Source: an uncultured Acidobacteriia bacterium
GTDB taxonomy: Bacteria; Acidobacteriota; Terriglobia; Bryobacterales; Bryobacteraceae
Reading direction: 5' to 3'
NCBI GenBank assembly: GCA_903929755.1
Contig: CAIYVZ010000027.1
Span: forward strand, 1 to 44,303
Length of the DNA: 44,303 nucleotides
Below, piece by piece: positions 1 to 8,246 of the stretch. Both the position numbers and the translations under genes were made by a program. Numbering within the stretch: the stretch's first letter is position 1; each line of letters starts with the position of its first letter. A model generated the notes under the pieces. The model was not told the DNA's origin, searched no databases, and worked only from the letters and a program-made list of their open reading frames with translations.

Positions 1-127
1 CCCCCATTGGCGTCGCAGGGGCAGAACCGTTTGTCGTTGCTGTCGTGAACATACCGAGTCTTCTCTTTCCCGCCCTGCTCTCTAATTGCGGTTAGTCAAG
101 ATGTCTCAGTCATGTTGGCACAGAGGG
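1..127. mobile_element. possible insertion-sequence edge at window start
   Basis: Homology to the TonB receptor gene stops abruptly near 128, directly after the conserved KSPF peptide, and is replaced by unrelated DNA. On the minus strand that DNA contains an ATG at 52 opening a frame (MFTTATTNGSAPATPMG) that runs off the window. An abrupt junction followed by a new short leader and start codon is what an insertion-sequence end would look like, and the opposite window edge also carries IS66 sequence. No transposase or complete inverted repeat is visible, so this is inference only. Confidence 0.25.
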
Positions 128-958
128 GAACGGTGACTTGGGCGGATGCGTGCCGTTGAAATCATAGTTGGCGGCGTCGAACTTTTCATTCCGAAGGAAC
201 TCAAAAACGGTACCGTGGTAGCCGTTGGTGCCGGGTTTGGAGGATACGTTTATTTGCCCGGCTTCGCGGCCAAATTCTGCGGGATAAATACCGGACTGAA
301 CCTTGAATTCCTGGATGGCATCCACGGAAGGCAACAGGACGTAGAGATTGAAATTGATGTCCGTGTTGGTGATGCCATCGAGGGTGTAGTTGCTCCAGGT
401 TGCGCGTGCGCCAGCCAGCGACATTGTCAGCGTGGAACGGGTACCACCCTGACGGTTGGTGGCCTGCGCGGCAGGCTGGAACCCGACAGTCACACCAGGG
501 CTGAGGGCGACGAGGCTGAAGAAGTTGCGCCCGTTGAGCGGGAGGTCCACAATGCGCTTCTGCTCAATCACGGTGCCGACAGTGGCGTTTTCGGTGGCAA
601 GTAGTTCACCGGAGGCGCTGACTTCGACGGTTTGCGTGGCCTGGCCGACGTTCAGCGTGAAATCAACGCGGGCGGTCTGCTGAACCTAGAGTAGCACGTT
701 CGTTTTGACCATGGTGTCAAAACCGGCGGCCACTGCCTTAACGTCGTAGCTTCCGGGGATCAAGGCCGGAAAACTGTAGACGCCGGAACTGTTGGTCTGG
801 GTGGTGCGGGCGACGTTGGTGTCTTTGTTGGTCGCGGTGATAGTGGCGTTGGGCGCGCTGGCGCCGCTGGGATCTTTTACTTCACCGGTGATTTCGCCGG
901 CAGTTTGTCCCCATACGGCGGGGATCAGCAACGCGGCTAATAATAGGAGTTTCTTCAC
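110..958 (-). pseudogene. TonB-dependent receptor (Oar-like), 5' remnant with in-frame amber stop
   Basis: Encodes the N-terminus of an outer-membrane TonB-dependent receptor. The GTG start at 958 follows a GAGGTAA ribosome site, then a signal peptide (MKKLLLLAALLIPAVWG) and a carboxypeptidase-regulatory-like domain (GEITGEVKDPSG, TDG-like repeats, GVYSFPALIPGSYDV). A TAG codon at 686-688 interrupts the frame where the family usually has a Gln (CAG to TAG is one base). The same frame then continues with VDFTLNVGQ, LPLNGRNFF, LSPGV, the plug-domain TLDGI motif and EFGREAGQINV, and ends at 110 after KSPF. Only about 280 of the usual roughly 1000-1200 residues are present; the beta-barrel is missing. 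The stop plus the truncation make this a dead gene. Family identity is secure; the cause of truncation is inferred. Confidence 0.85.
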
Positions 959-1032
959 TCATTTACCTCAAAACTGAATTTAGACTACAATTAGATGAAT
1001 TTTATCACATTTGGGGCTTCGGAAACGGCCCA

Positions 1033-1050
1033 AGCCGGGGCGTTCCGGCT
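1033..1050 (-). terminator. small hairpin after aldose epimerase gene
   Basis: An inverted repeat AGCCGG / CCGGCT with a 6-base loop lies 3 bases beyond the stop codon of the leftward gene ending at 1053. There is no following T-run, so terminator activity is only possible. Confidence 0.25.
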
Positions 1051-1052
1051 CG

Positions 1053-2084
1053 TTAGATACCGCTCGCTTTTACCCAAAAACTCTCGCGCCAGGCAGCGCC
1101 AGGGGCGAGGACCTGGAGGGCCGGGTATTTGCCGTCGTGGTTGACGTTCGGGCCATTGGTGATGGCGGCCATCGGCTCAAAGCAGATGTACTGCTGGTTC
1201 GCGGGGGAATAGACGACAGCGACGATCCATTTGGGACCGTAGACAACCTCGATCTTCTTGCCGCGGCCCTCGAAGGAAAAGGTTGCCTTGCCGGCGGCGT
1301 CGCGAACGAGATCAGTAAAACCATCGTCAATGGTGCGGGGAGCGCGGAGAGGGGTAGGATCGGGAAGGTCGTTGGGCTTCATTTCGCCGGTGGCGACACG
1401 GTTGGCGTCAGTGATGACGGCGGTCCTGGCGGGGATGTGGGCGGTGGCTTCGTCGCGCGGCACGTCGGGCAGAACGTAGTAGGGGTGGAAGCCCAGCGCA
1501 AGCGGCATGGGCTGGGCGCTCTTGTTAATGACCGTAGTGATGACTTCGAGCTGGCCGCCTGCAAGACGGTAGGTCATCTCATATTCATGGGCGAAGGGCC
1601 AGTTGGCCATCAGGTCGGGGTACTTCCAGAACTCGAAACGGCTCGTCACGTGCGCAGAGTTGGCGTCGGCGGAGACTTCGGTCACCTGCCAGAGATCGGA
1701 CGAGGTCATCATGCCATGAATGGCGATGTTGGTGGGGGGCAGGCGAACCGTGCCGAGCGTGGCGTTGAAGTTGTACTTTTTGCCGTTGGCCCAGAAGCCG
1801 CCGTCGCTCATGCGGTTGGCCCAGGGCGCCAGGAAGGGAATGCCACCGAGGCCGGGGTTTTTCTTGAGCTCGCCAAGATCCGGGGCCGGCATGTGGAGGA
1901 TGTTCTTGCCGTGAACCTTCATCTCATAGGCGCGGTTGCCGATGCCGGGTACGATATTGACTTCCACGCCAGCGGCGGCATCAGTGAGGCGGACGATGTC
2001 TACGCCGTGGTCAGTGGTCTTTTGGGCGGTGTAGTTTTGGGCGAGAGCCATAACGGGGAGGGCGAACAGAACGGACAGTTTCAT
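1053..2084 (-). CDS. secreted aldose 1-epimerase family protein
   Basis: Galactose-mutarotase-like enzyme interconverting alpha and beta anomers of sugars, here probably periplasmic. The chosen ATG (2084) gives a clean signal peptide, MKLSVLFALPVMALAQ; an in-frame ATG at 2102 and TTG at 2108 would add up to 8 polar residues and no clear ribosome site separates them. Family features visible: PWANRM (substrate-binding Asn-Arg), NIAIHG (His), GFHPYY (catalytic His region) and CFEPM near the end (catalytic Glu). About 343 residues is normal for the family. It stands alone, transcribed away from the TPR gene at 2166. Substrate cannot be read from sequence. Confidence 0.85.
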   Translation of the reverse strand: MKLSVLFALPVMALAQNYTAQKTTDHGVDIVRLTDAAAGVEVNIVPGIGNRAYEMKVHGKNILHMPAPDLGELKKNPGLGGIPFLAPWANRMSDGGFWANGKKYNFNATLGTVRLPPTNIAIHGMMTSSDLWQVTEVSADANSAHVTSRFEFWKYPDLMANWPFAHEYEMTYRLAGGQLEVITTVINKSAQPMPLALGFHPYYVLPDVPRDEATAHIPARTAVITDANRVATGEMKPNDLPDPTPLRAPRTIDDGFTDLVRDAAGKATFSFEGRGKKIEVVYGPKWIVAVVYSPANQQYICFEPMAAITNGPNVNHDGKYPALQVLAPGAAWRESFWVKASGI

Positions 2085-2165
2085 TTTATTTTCAATTGCC
2101 ATTGTCAATCAAAGCCGATTCCAACAGTGTATTGCAGGCAACCGTACAATAGAAACGGACTCCGA

Positions 2166-3356
2166 ATGAAGCTTTTCCGTATGGTTGCGCTGGTGCTTAC
2201 CGGAGTTTCTGCCGTCTGTGCCGCCGACCCGAAAGCCGAGGCGCTCGACCTTTTCTATAACATGGATTTCGACGAGGCGCTGGCCGCGTTCGAGAAGATT
2301 CTGGCGGCCTCGCCCAACGATGCCGAATTCCATAACCATGTGGCGCATACGCTGCTTTTTCGGGAGCTTCTGCGGAACGGGGCACTGGAGAGCCAGATGG
2401 TGAGCGGGAATAATTCCTTCATCCGGCGCATGAAGATGGAGCCTCCGGCGGATGTGGAAAAGCGGTTCTTCGCCGAGATCGATAAATCGATTGTGATCAC
2501 CCAGTTGGCGATTTCCCAGAACCCTCGCGACACGAAGGCGATGCAGATTCAGGCCACGGCCTATGCGCTGCGGGCGAACTACGGTTTTTTAGTCCGCAAG
2601 AGCTGGATGGCGTCTCTGGGCGATGCCGGCAGGGCCTACCGGCTGGACGCCCAGGTGGTGCAACTGGATCCTAAGAATATTGATGCGCAACTGCTGGTAG
2701 GCGGGTTCGACTACATTGTCGGCAATCTGACGTGGCATATGAGGCTGGTTGGGGCGGTGGCAGGGTTCCACGGCGATAAAGACCGGGGCCTGCGGACGCT
2801 GGAGCGTGTCGCTCGGGAAGGGGATGATAACAAGAGGGATGCGCAGATTACGCTGTGCGCTCTCTACCGCCGCGAAGGCCAGACGGGGAAGGCGATCCCG
2901 ATGTTGCTGGAGCTGATCGAGTTGTTTCCCCGGAATTATCTGATGCGATTTGAGCTGGCGCAGATGTACGGGGCCTTGGGGGAACGGGCGAAGGCTCTGG
3001 CGGTGCTGGAGGCTATCCGGCAGAAGAAAGAAAAGAATGCTCCGGGGTATGGACGGATCCCGTGGGACAAGATCTACTACGAGACGGGCAATCTGCAGTT
3101 TTGGTTTGACGATTTCGACCATGCATTGGAGAATCTGAAGAAGGTGACATCGTCGCCGGAACAGATGAAAGAACTGGATTTGAATACGGGCGCTTTGGCG
3201 CTGATGCGGCAGGGGCAGGTTCATGATTTGCGGAAGGAGCGCGGAGCGGCCATCGACGCGTACCGGCAGGCGATCCAGTTTGCGCCGGAGGCGGAAGCGG
3301 CGAAGGAATCGCAGCGCTACCTGAATTCCCCTTATAAACCGCCGCCGGGGAGCTAA
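2166..3356 (+). CDS. exported TPR-repeat protein
   Basis: The ATG at 2166 is followed by a signal peptide (MKLFRMVALVLTGVSAVCAA) and about 375 residues of helical repeats typical of tetratricopeptide proteins (for example DFDEALAAFEKILAASPNDAE, EGQTGKAIPMLLELIELFP, GAAIDAYRQAIQFAPEAEAA). The frame is open far upstream, to 1011, but that part is antisense to the epimerase gene and lacks a signal peptide. TPR proteins act as protein-protein scaffolds; no enzymatic motif is seen and no specific role can be given. Only 6 bases separate it from the downstream cation-efflux gene, so the two are probably cotranscribed. Confidence 0.8.
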   Translation: MKLFRMVALVLTGVSAVCAADPKAEALDLFYNMDFDEALAAFEKILAASPNDAEFHNHVAHTLLFRELLRNGALESQMVSGNNSFIRRMKMEPPADVEKRFFAEIDKSIVITQLAISQNPRDTKAMQIQATAYALRANYGFLVRKSWMASLGDAGRAYRLDAQVVQLDPKNIDAQLLVGGFDYIVGNLTWHMRLVGAVAGFHGDKDRGLRTLERVAREGDDNKRDAQITLCALYRREGQTGKAIPMLLELIELFPRNYLMRFELAQMYGALGERAKALAVLEAIRQKKEKNAPGYGRIPWDKIYYETGNLQFWFDDFDHALENLKKVTSSPEQMKELDLNTGALALMRQGQVHDLRKERGAAIDAYRQAIQFAPEAEAAKESQRYLNSPYKPPPGS

Positions 3357-3362
3357 CAGGAA

Positions 3363-4247
3363 TTGCATCACGAACATAATCTGGCAGGAGCGCGGCGTAT
3401 TGCCATCGTCGGGATGTTGGTGACAGCGTCGCTGGCCGTGATGAAGATCGTGGCTGGCTGGAAGGGGCATTCGGCCGCTGTGTTTGCCGATGGTCTGGAA
3501 TCGGCGGCGGATGTCTTCTCTACGGGCCTGGTGTTTACGGGTTTGGTGCTGGCGTCGAGGCCGGCGGACAGTAACCACCCTTACGGGCATGGCCGGGTTG
3601 AGATTCTGACAGGGCTGGTGCTGGGGCTGACGCTGTTTGGTGCGGGCACGTTGATTGCGTGGACGTCCCTGATGAAGTTCGGGGATGTGGAGCATGCGCC
3701 GGAGCCCTGGACGGTTTATCCGTTGCTGATTTCGATTGGGGCTAAGTTCGTGCTGATGGTGGTGAAGTACCGTCACAGTAAGGGCAGCGGCAGTTTTTCC
3801 ATGAAGGCGGATGCGGCGCATGACGGCATCGATATGGTGTCGGGGCTCGTTGCTCTCGGGGCTCTATCGTTTGCACTATGGAAGCCGGCCGCGTTCGGGC
3901 AGGCTGACCACTACGGAGCGTTCGCGGTGGGGCTGATTGTGATGCTCACGGCCGTCAGGGTTGTTCGTGAGGCTTCCATGCATCTGATGGACACGATGCC
4001 TGACGATTTAGCCATGCTGGACGTTCGGAGGGTGGCGATAGGGGTTGAGGGCGTCCGCGGCGTTGAAAAGTGCTACGCGCGCAAGACGGGGTTGCAATAT
4101 CACGTGGACCTGCATCTGGAAGTGGATCCGGAGATTACGGTCCGGGAGTCACATGAGATCGCGAACGAAGTCCGGTACGCGATTCGGAGAAAGCTGGTTT
4201 GGGTAGCGGATGTGCTGGTCCACGTAGAGCCGTGGCCGGGTGGCTAG
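3363..4247 (+). CDS. cation diffusion facilitator (CDF) family transporter
   Basis: Inner-membrane divalent metal/proton antiporter, exporting Zn, Fe, Mn, Co or similar ions. The TTG start at 3363 has AGGA five bases upstream. 294 residues with six predicted membrane segments, then a cytoplasmic C-terminal ferredoxin-like metal-sensing domain (YHVDLHLEVDPEITV). Signature residues: FADGLESAAD (D43, E46, D50) in helix 2, HPYGHGR loop, and H153xxxD157 in DAAHDGID of helix 5, the same spacing as the YiiP transport site. Met-Cys discrimination of the metal is not possible. The stop codon overlaps the convergent stop of the next gene. Confidence 0.9.
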   Translation: MHHEHNLAGARRIAIVGMLVTASLAVMKIVAGWKGHSAAVFADGLESAADVFSTGLVFTGLVLASRPADSNHPYGHGRVEILTGLVLGLTLFGAGTLIAWTSLMKFGDVEHAPEPWTVYPLLISIGAKFVLMVVKYRHSKGSGSFSMKADAAHDGIDMVSGLVALGALSFALWKPAAFGQADHYGAFAVGLIVMLTAVRVVREASMHLMDTMPDDLAMLDVRRVAIGVEGVRGVEKCYARKTGLQYHVDLHLEVDPEITVRESHEIANEVRYAIRRKLVWVADVLVHVEPWPGG

Positions 4248-5125
4248 TCAGACCCGATGTACTTGGTGCTGCCGGGGCCGATGTGGATGTGAGCACCGGT
4301 CGCCATACCCGGAATGGCCATCCGAAAGGCGAAATAGGGGATGCCACGGTTTTCGAGGAACTTCATCAGCCAGGCGCCTTCAGCCAGGTCGGGGTTGACG
4401 GCTACGTCGACACGGCCGCGGTGGTCAAAGCCCAGGGACTTGTGGACTGCGGTTGCGCCATCGGCGCTGATGGGCAGGGGGCGGGCGAACCGGGCGACGA
4501 ACGCCGCTGAGATGCTTTGTAGTTCGGACGGATTGAAGCCGCTTCTGCCGTCGAACCGGGTGTAGAGCTTGCCGATCCACTCCGGGTGAGACTCCACCTG
4601 CACTTCCACGGCGGCGATGCTTCTTTCGAGGCGCAGAGATTCGGCCATTTGCTGGACCAGTTGGGAGCGGGTGACAGCCAGTTGCATTTCGGTCTGGGCT
4701 CGGTCGAAGTCAGCTCCGGAGGCTTCGGCTTCAGCACGGGAGATGACGCCGGACTCCACGAGCTGCCTCATGCGGGTGAGGGATTTCTGGCGGCGCACAA
4801 CCATACGCTGGGAGACGGAGACAAGCTGTTCGGCCTGTTCGGGCAGAAGGTCTTTCCCGTAGAGGTGGGCGCGGAGGATGGCCAGGTCTTCGGCGTCCTG
4901 CAGCTCTTCACGCGCGCGTTCGAGGCGCATATAGGGGAGGCCGCCATGGGCGACCAGCTTGCGGATCTTTTCCAGATCGTCCTGGGCGCGAAGGACGCCG
5001 GGGTCGCTCGGGTCGGCGCGGAGTTCGAGGGCAGGGCTCGGCGGGCTGGTGACAACAGGGTCGTCACCAGAAGCGCAAAGAAGGATGGCTGAAATGGCCG
5101 TCGAAATGGCAAGTCGTCGGAACAC
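4244..5125 (-). CDS. coiled-coil exported protein with peptidase-like C-terminal domain
   Basis: The GTG at 5125 is preferred because it gives a signal peptide (VFRRLAISTAISAILLCASG) and avoids reading into the opposing rsfS leader; the frame is open to 5227. Residues roughly 25-180 are charged heptad-like helix resembling the hairpin of TolC/adaptor proteins (LERAREELQDAEDL, MRQLVESGVISRAEAEASG). The last about 100 residues resemble a zinc D,D-peptidase/Hedgehog-type fold: HKSLGFDHRGRVDV, then GIPYFAF and TGAHIHIGP, giving the H-x6-D-like and HxH spacing of M15-type metal sites. Catalysis is inferred, not shown. Architecture is helical stalk plus possible peptidoglycan-active head. Confidence 0.6.
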   Translation of the reverse strand: MFRRLAISTAISAILLCASGDDPVVTSPPSPALELRADPSDPGVLRAQDDLEKIRKLVAHGGLPYMRLERAREELQDAEDLAILRAHLYGKDLLPEQAEQLVSVSQRMVVRRQKSLTRMRQLVESGVISRAEAEASGADFDRAQTEMQLAVTRSQLVQQMAESLRLERSIAAVEVQVESHPEWIGKLYTRFDGRSGFNPSELQSISAAFVARFARPLPISADGATAVHKSLGFDHRGRVDVAVNPDLAEGAWLMKFLENRGIPYFAFRMAIPGMATGAHIHIGPGSTKYIGSD

Positions 5126-5162
5126 GCTACTTTTATAGTACGATGGTACCTGGAGGCAAGTT

Positions 5163-5648
5163 CTGAGCCAGAAGCAAGATATTATTACAGACCCTGCCCA
5201 CGAAGCACCGCTGGAAGACGTTTCCACCCCCGAAGATACACATTTGGAAGAAGCAGAAGCAGCAGCTGATCAGGATGAAGAAGAGGACGACTCTGAAGAC
5301 ATTCCTGGCTGGCTGGCGGTAGTTCGTGCGGCTGAAGATAAGAAGGCCACCGACATCGTCGTGCTGGACCTGCGTGAAGTGACCACTTTCGCCGATTACT
5401 TTGTAATTTGCACGGGTGGCAACGCCAAGCAGTTGCAGGCGATTACCGACGAAGCGGCGACGCGGATGAAGCGACGGGGCGAGCCGGTGATTTCGATTGA
5501 AGGTTATGACGGTGAGTGGGTTCTGAGCGACTACTCAGATATTCTGCTGCACTGCTTCACCGAGACGTCCCGCGAGTTCTACTCGCTGGCACGTTTGTGG
5601 AAGGAAGCGAAGCAGGTTTCGATCCCTCCCGCTGAAGCTGTTTCCTAA
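5163..5648 (+). CDS. rsfS: ribosomal silencing factor RsfS
   Basis: RsfS (Iojap/YbeB family) binds ribosomal protein uL14 and blocks joining of 30S and 50S subunits in starvation. Core motifs are clear: AVVRAAEDKKATDIVVLDL, TTFADYFVICTG, GEWVLSDYSDILLHCF, REFYSLARLW. The start is unusual. The only strong ribosome site, GGAGG at 5152-5156, is followed six bases on by CTG at 5163; no ATG or GTG is in frame. A CTG start gives about 161 residues with a very acidic N-terminal tail (EDEEEDDSED-like) ahead of the domain. A TTG at 5244 is the alternative but has no ribosome site. First gene of the rsfS-rlmH-accD-folC run. Confidence 0.85.
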   Translation: MSQKQDIITDPAHEAPLEDVSTPEDTHLEEAEAAADQDEEEDDSEDIPGWLAVVRAAEDKKATDIVVLDLREVTTFADYFVICTGGNAKQLQAITDEAATRMKRRGEPVISIEGYDGEWVLSDYSDILLHCFTETSREFYSLARLWKEAKQVSIPPAEAVS

Positions 5649-5657
5649 ACGAAGGCT

Positions 5658-6077
5658 TTGAAGGTCTTCGTCTATTTTATCGGTAAACCGAAAGACGCCC
5701 ATGCGAACGCAATGGCGACCGAGTACGTGAAACGAACTTCGCACTACGCGCCCTGCACCATGACGGAGATCCGTTTGGACAGGTTTGACCTTTGGGCGAA
5801 ACACCCAACGGCGAAGAAAATTTTGATGGATCCGGCGGGCGTGGCGCTGGATTCTAATTCTTTTGCTCAGATTTTCAGTAAGGCTGAAATGCTGGGCCAT
5901 GATCTGGTATTCGCAATTGGCGGGCACGACGGGCATCCGGAAGAGTGGCGGAAGAAGGCTGATATGCTGATTTCGCTCTCGTCGATGACGATGCCGCACG
6001 AGCTTGCGAGAACGGTCCTGGCTGAACAGATCTACCGAGCGTTTACAATTTTGAGAGGGCACCCGTATCCTCGTTAA
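5658..6077 (+). CDS. rlmH: 23S rRNA (pseudouridine1915-N3)-methyltransferase RlmH
   Basis: SPOUT-family enzyme that methylates pseudouridine 1915 in helix 69 of 23S rRNA using S-adenosylmethionine. TTG start at 5658, nine bases after the rsfS stop, with AAGG just upstream. 139 residues. The SAM-knot motif appears as FAIGGHDGHPEE (family GG-x-x-G), followed by the LSLSSMTMPHELAR segment and the terminal EQIYRAFTILRGHPY, the usual RlmH C-terminus. Pairing with rsfS is the standard bacterial arrangement. Confidence 0.92.
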   Translation: MKVFVYFIGKPKDAHANAMATEYVKRTSHYAPCTMTEIRLDRFDLWAKHPTAKKILMDPAGVALDSNSFAQIFSKAEMLGHDLVFAIGGHDGHPEEWRKKADMLISLSSMTMPHELARTVLAEQIYRAFTILRGHPYPR

Positions 6078-6120
6078 TTACAATGGGGCTATCTGTTACG
6101 GCAACTCCCCCCGAGACTGA

Positions 6121-6987
6121 ATGTCCTGGTTCAAACGAAATTCCGATTCCGATAAGCCGTCTGATGACGGTGAGAAAACCGTACGCACCGAAGGCCTGTG
6201 GCTGAAGTGCGATGGGTGCCGACAGATTATCTGGAAAAAAGACCTGGAGCAGACACACAACGTCTGCGGCAAGTGCGGGCATCACTTCCGTATCGACGCC
6301 AGGGCTCGCCTGGCGCTGCTGTTCGATGGCGGCGTTTACGTGGAGCATGACAAAGAACTGTCGTCATCAGATCCTCTAAAGTTTGTTGACCAGAAGGCAT
6401 ACAGCGACCGGCTGAAAGCCACCCAGAAGGCGACCAATCTGAGGGACGCGCTGATTTCCGGGTCGGGCACGCTGGCCGGACGCCCGGTTCGTATCTGCGC
6501 CATGGAGCCGAAGTTCATTGGCGGCAGCATGGGGTCTGTAGTTGGCGAGAAGATTACCAGGGCGATTGAGGCGGGGATGGAGCACCGCGAGCCCGTGATT
6601 GTGGTTTCCGCTTCCGGCGGCGCCCGTATGCAGGAAGGCGCAATCAGCTTGATGCAGATGGCGAAGATTTCGGCGGCTTTGATGAAACTGGATGAGGCGA
6701 AACTGCCGTTTATCAGTGTTCTGACCGATCCGACTACCGGTGGCGTGACGGCCAGTTTCGCCATGCTGGGTGATGTGAACATTGCCGAACCGGGCGCGCT
6801 GATTGGGTTTGCCGGGCCTCGCGTGATTGAACAGACGATCCGGCAGAAGCTGCCGGAAGGCTTCCAGCGGAGTGAGTTTCTGGTGAAGCACGGCATGCTG
6901 GACGCGGTGGTGCCGCGTTCGGAAATGAAGCACTGGATCGCCACGGCGCTGGAATTCTTTGCCGGGCCCGCCGAACGCGCTGCATGA
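6121..6987 (+). CDS. accD: acetyl-CoA carboxylase carboxyltransferase subunit beta
   Basis: Beta half of the carboxyltransferase that makes malonyl-CoA for fatty acid synthesis. The N-terminal zinc ribbon is intact (C30-x2-C33, C49-x2-C52). It is followed by the crotonase-like core: MEPKFIGGSMGSVVGEK, SASGGARMQEG, VLTDPTTGGVTASFAMLGD, GALIGFAGPRVIEQT. 288 residues is the normal length. ATG at 6121. Its last four bases overlap the folC start (ATGA), the accD-folC pairing common in bacteria. Confidence 0.96.
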   Translation: MSWFKRNSDSDKPSDDGEKTVRTEGLWLKCDGCRQIIWKKDLEQTHNVCGKCGHHFRIDARARLALLFDGGVYVEHDKELSSSDPLKFVDQKAYSDRLKATQKATNLRDALISGSGTLAGRPVRICAMEPKFIGGSMGSVVGEKITRAIEAGMEHREPVIVVSASGGARMQEGAISLMQMAKISAALMKLDEAKLPFISVLTDPTTGGVTASFAMLGDVNIAEPGALIGFAGPRVIEQTIRQKLPEGFQRSEFLVKHGMLDAVVPRSEMKHWIATALEFFAGPAERAA

Positions 6988-8246
6988 CTTACGCGGACAC
7001 CGTCCGGTATCTATTCTCGCTGGGGCCTGAGCTCAAGACCATTAAATGGGATCTGGAGCGGATGAACTTGCTGCTGGCCGAGTTGAGCGAGCCGCAGGCC
7101 GGGTTGCGCTATATCCACGTTGCCGGAACGAACGGCAAGGGGTCAGTCTGCGCGATGCTGGATTCCAGTTTGCGCGCAGCCGGGTATCGCACGGGGCTTT
7201 ACACGTCGCCACATTTGGTGGATGCGCGGGAGCGGATCCGCATTGATGGCAAATGGCTGCCGAAACATGCCTGGGTGGCGGCTTTTGAGAAAGTGTACGC
7301 GGCGGCGGAACGGTTGCTGGCCTGCGGCACGGTGGATTCACATCCCAGCTTTTTTGAGACTCTGACGGCGATGGCGTTCGTGGCATTTCAGGATGCCGGG
7401 ACAGACGTTGTGGTGCTGGAAACGGGTCTTGGCGGGCGTCTGGACGCCACCAACGTGGTGGAACCGGAAGTGACGGTGATTACCCCGATTGATTTCGACC
7501 ACGAGGCGTTTTTGGGGTCGAGTCTGAATTTGATTGCCGGGGAAAAGGCAGGCATTCTGAAGGCTGATGCCGCGGCGGTTTTTGCGGCGCAACGGCCCGA
7601 AGTTTTGGCGGTGCTGGAGGCGAAAGCTGCGGAGCTTGGTGTTTCCGTGACGCACAGCAGCGACTGGGTGGTTTCGCATCTGACGGCTTCGCGGTGGGCG
7701 AGTTCGTTTGTGGCGACCGGGCCGGTAGCGATTCCGGTACGCGTGCGACTGGCTGGCGGGCATCAAATTGAGAATGCGCTGACGGCGGTGGCCGCCTTGT
7801 GGGCCTTTGGCGTGGAACCGGATTTTATCGCCCTCGGGATTGCGCGGGCGGAGTGGCCGGGGCGGCTGGAACGTGTGGCGGAGAATCCGGAGATTATTCT
7901 GGACGGCGCGCATAATCCGGCCGGGGCTCGGGCATTGGCTTCGTTTATTCAGCAACAGTTTGCGGGGGAGCCGATCCGGATTGTGTTTGGCGCAATGCGG
8001 GATAAGGCCCACGACGAGGTAGTGGGGACTTTGTTTCCCCTGGCGGCTGAAGTTGTGTTAACCGCTCCGGCTCAGCCGCGGGCTCTGGGCCCGGAAGCGC
8101 TGGCGGAACTCACCGATCATCCGAATGTGAAGACGATGGCGACGGTTGCCGAAGCGCTGGAGTACGTGCAGGCGAACCCGATGACTACATTCGTGACGGG
8201 GTCGTTATTCCTGGTGGGCGAGGCCCGGGCCTTGCTGGTTAGTTAA
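6984..8246 (+). CDS. folC: bifunctional folylpolyglutamate/dihydrofolate synthase
   Basis: Adds glutamate to folates, and glutamate to dihydropteroate, in the cytoplasm. The ATP loop GTNGKGSV starts at residue 48. Also present are TSPHLVDARERIR, SFFETLTAMAF, VLETGLGGRLDATN, TPIDFDHEAFLG and ILDGAHNPAGARAL, the Mur-ligase-type signatures of FolC. 420 residues, full length. ATGA overlap with accD suggests translational coupling. Convergent with the MFS gene; the two stop codons overlap by four bases. Confidence 0.95.
   Translation: MTYADTVRYLFSLGPELKTIKWDLERMNLLLAELSEPQAGLRYIHVAGTNGKGSVCAMLDSSLRAAGYRTGLYTSPHLVDARERIRIDGKWLPKHAWVAAFEKVYAAAERLLACGTVDSHPSFFETLTAMAFVAFQDAGTDVVVLETGLGGRLDATNVVEPEVTVITPIDFDHEAFLGSSLNLIAGEKAGILKADAAAVFAAQRPEVLAVLEAKAAELGVSVTHSSDWVVSHLTASRWASSFVATGPVAIPVRVRLAGGHQIENALTAVAALWAFGVEPDFIALGIARAEWPGRLERVAENPEIILDGAHNPAGARALASFIQQQFAGEPIRIVFGAMRDKAHDEVVGTLFPLAAEVVLTAPAQPRALGPEALAELTDHPNVKTMATVAEALEYVQANPMTTFVTGSLFLVGEARALLVS

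Noticed and set aside
686-688. Stop-codon readthrough or recoded TAG in the TonB receptor
   Set aside because: No recoding element is visible and the gene is truncated anyway, so a null mutation is simpler.
1011-2165. 385-codon upstream extension of the TPR protein frame
   Set aside because: It is antisense to the aldose epimerase gene, has Gly/Val-rich shadow composition, and the signal peptide starts at 2166.
2589-3821. 410-codon minus-strand frame opposite TPR and CDF genes
   Set aside because: Arg/His/Gln-rich shadow spanning two real genes on the other strand.
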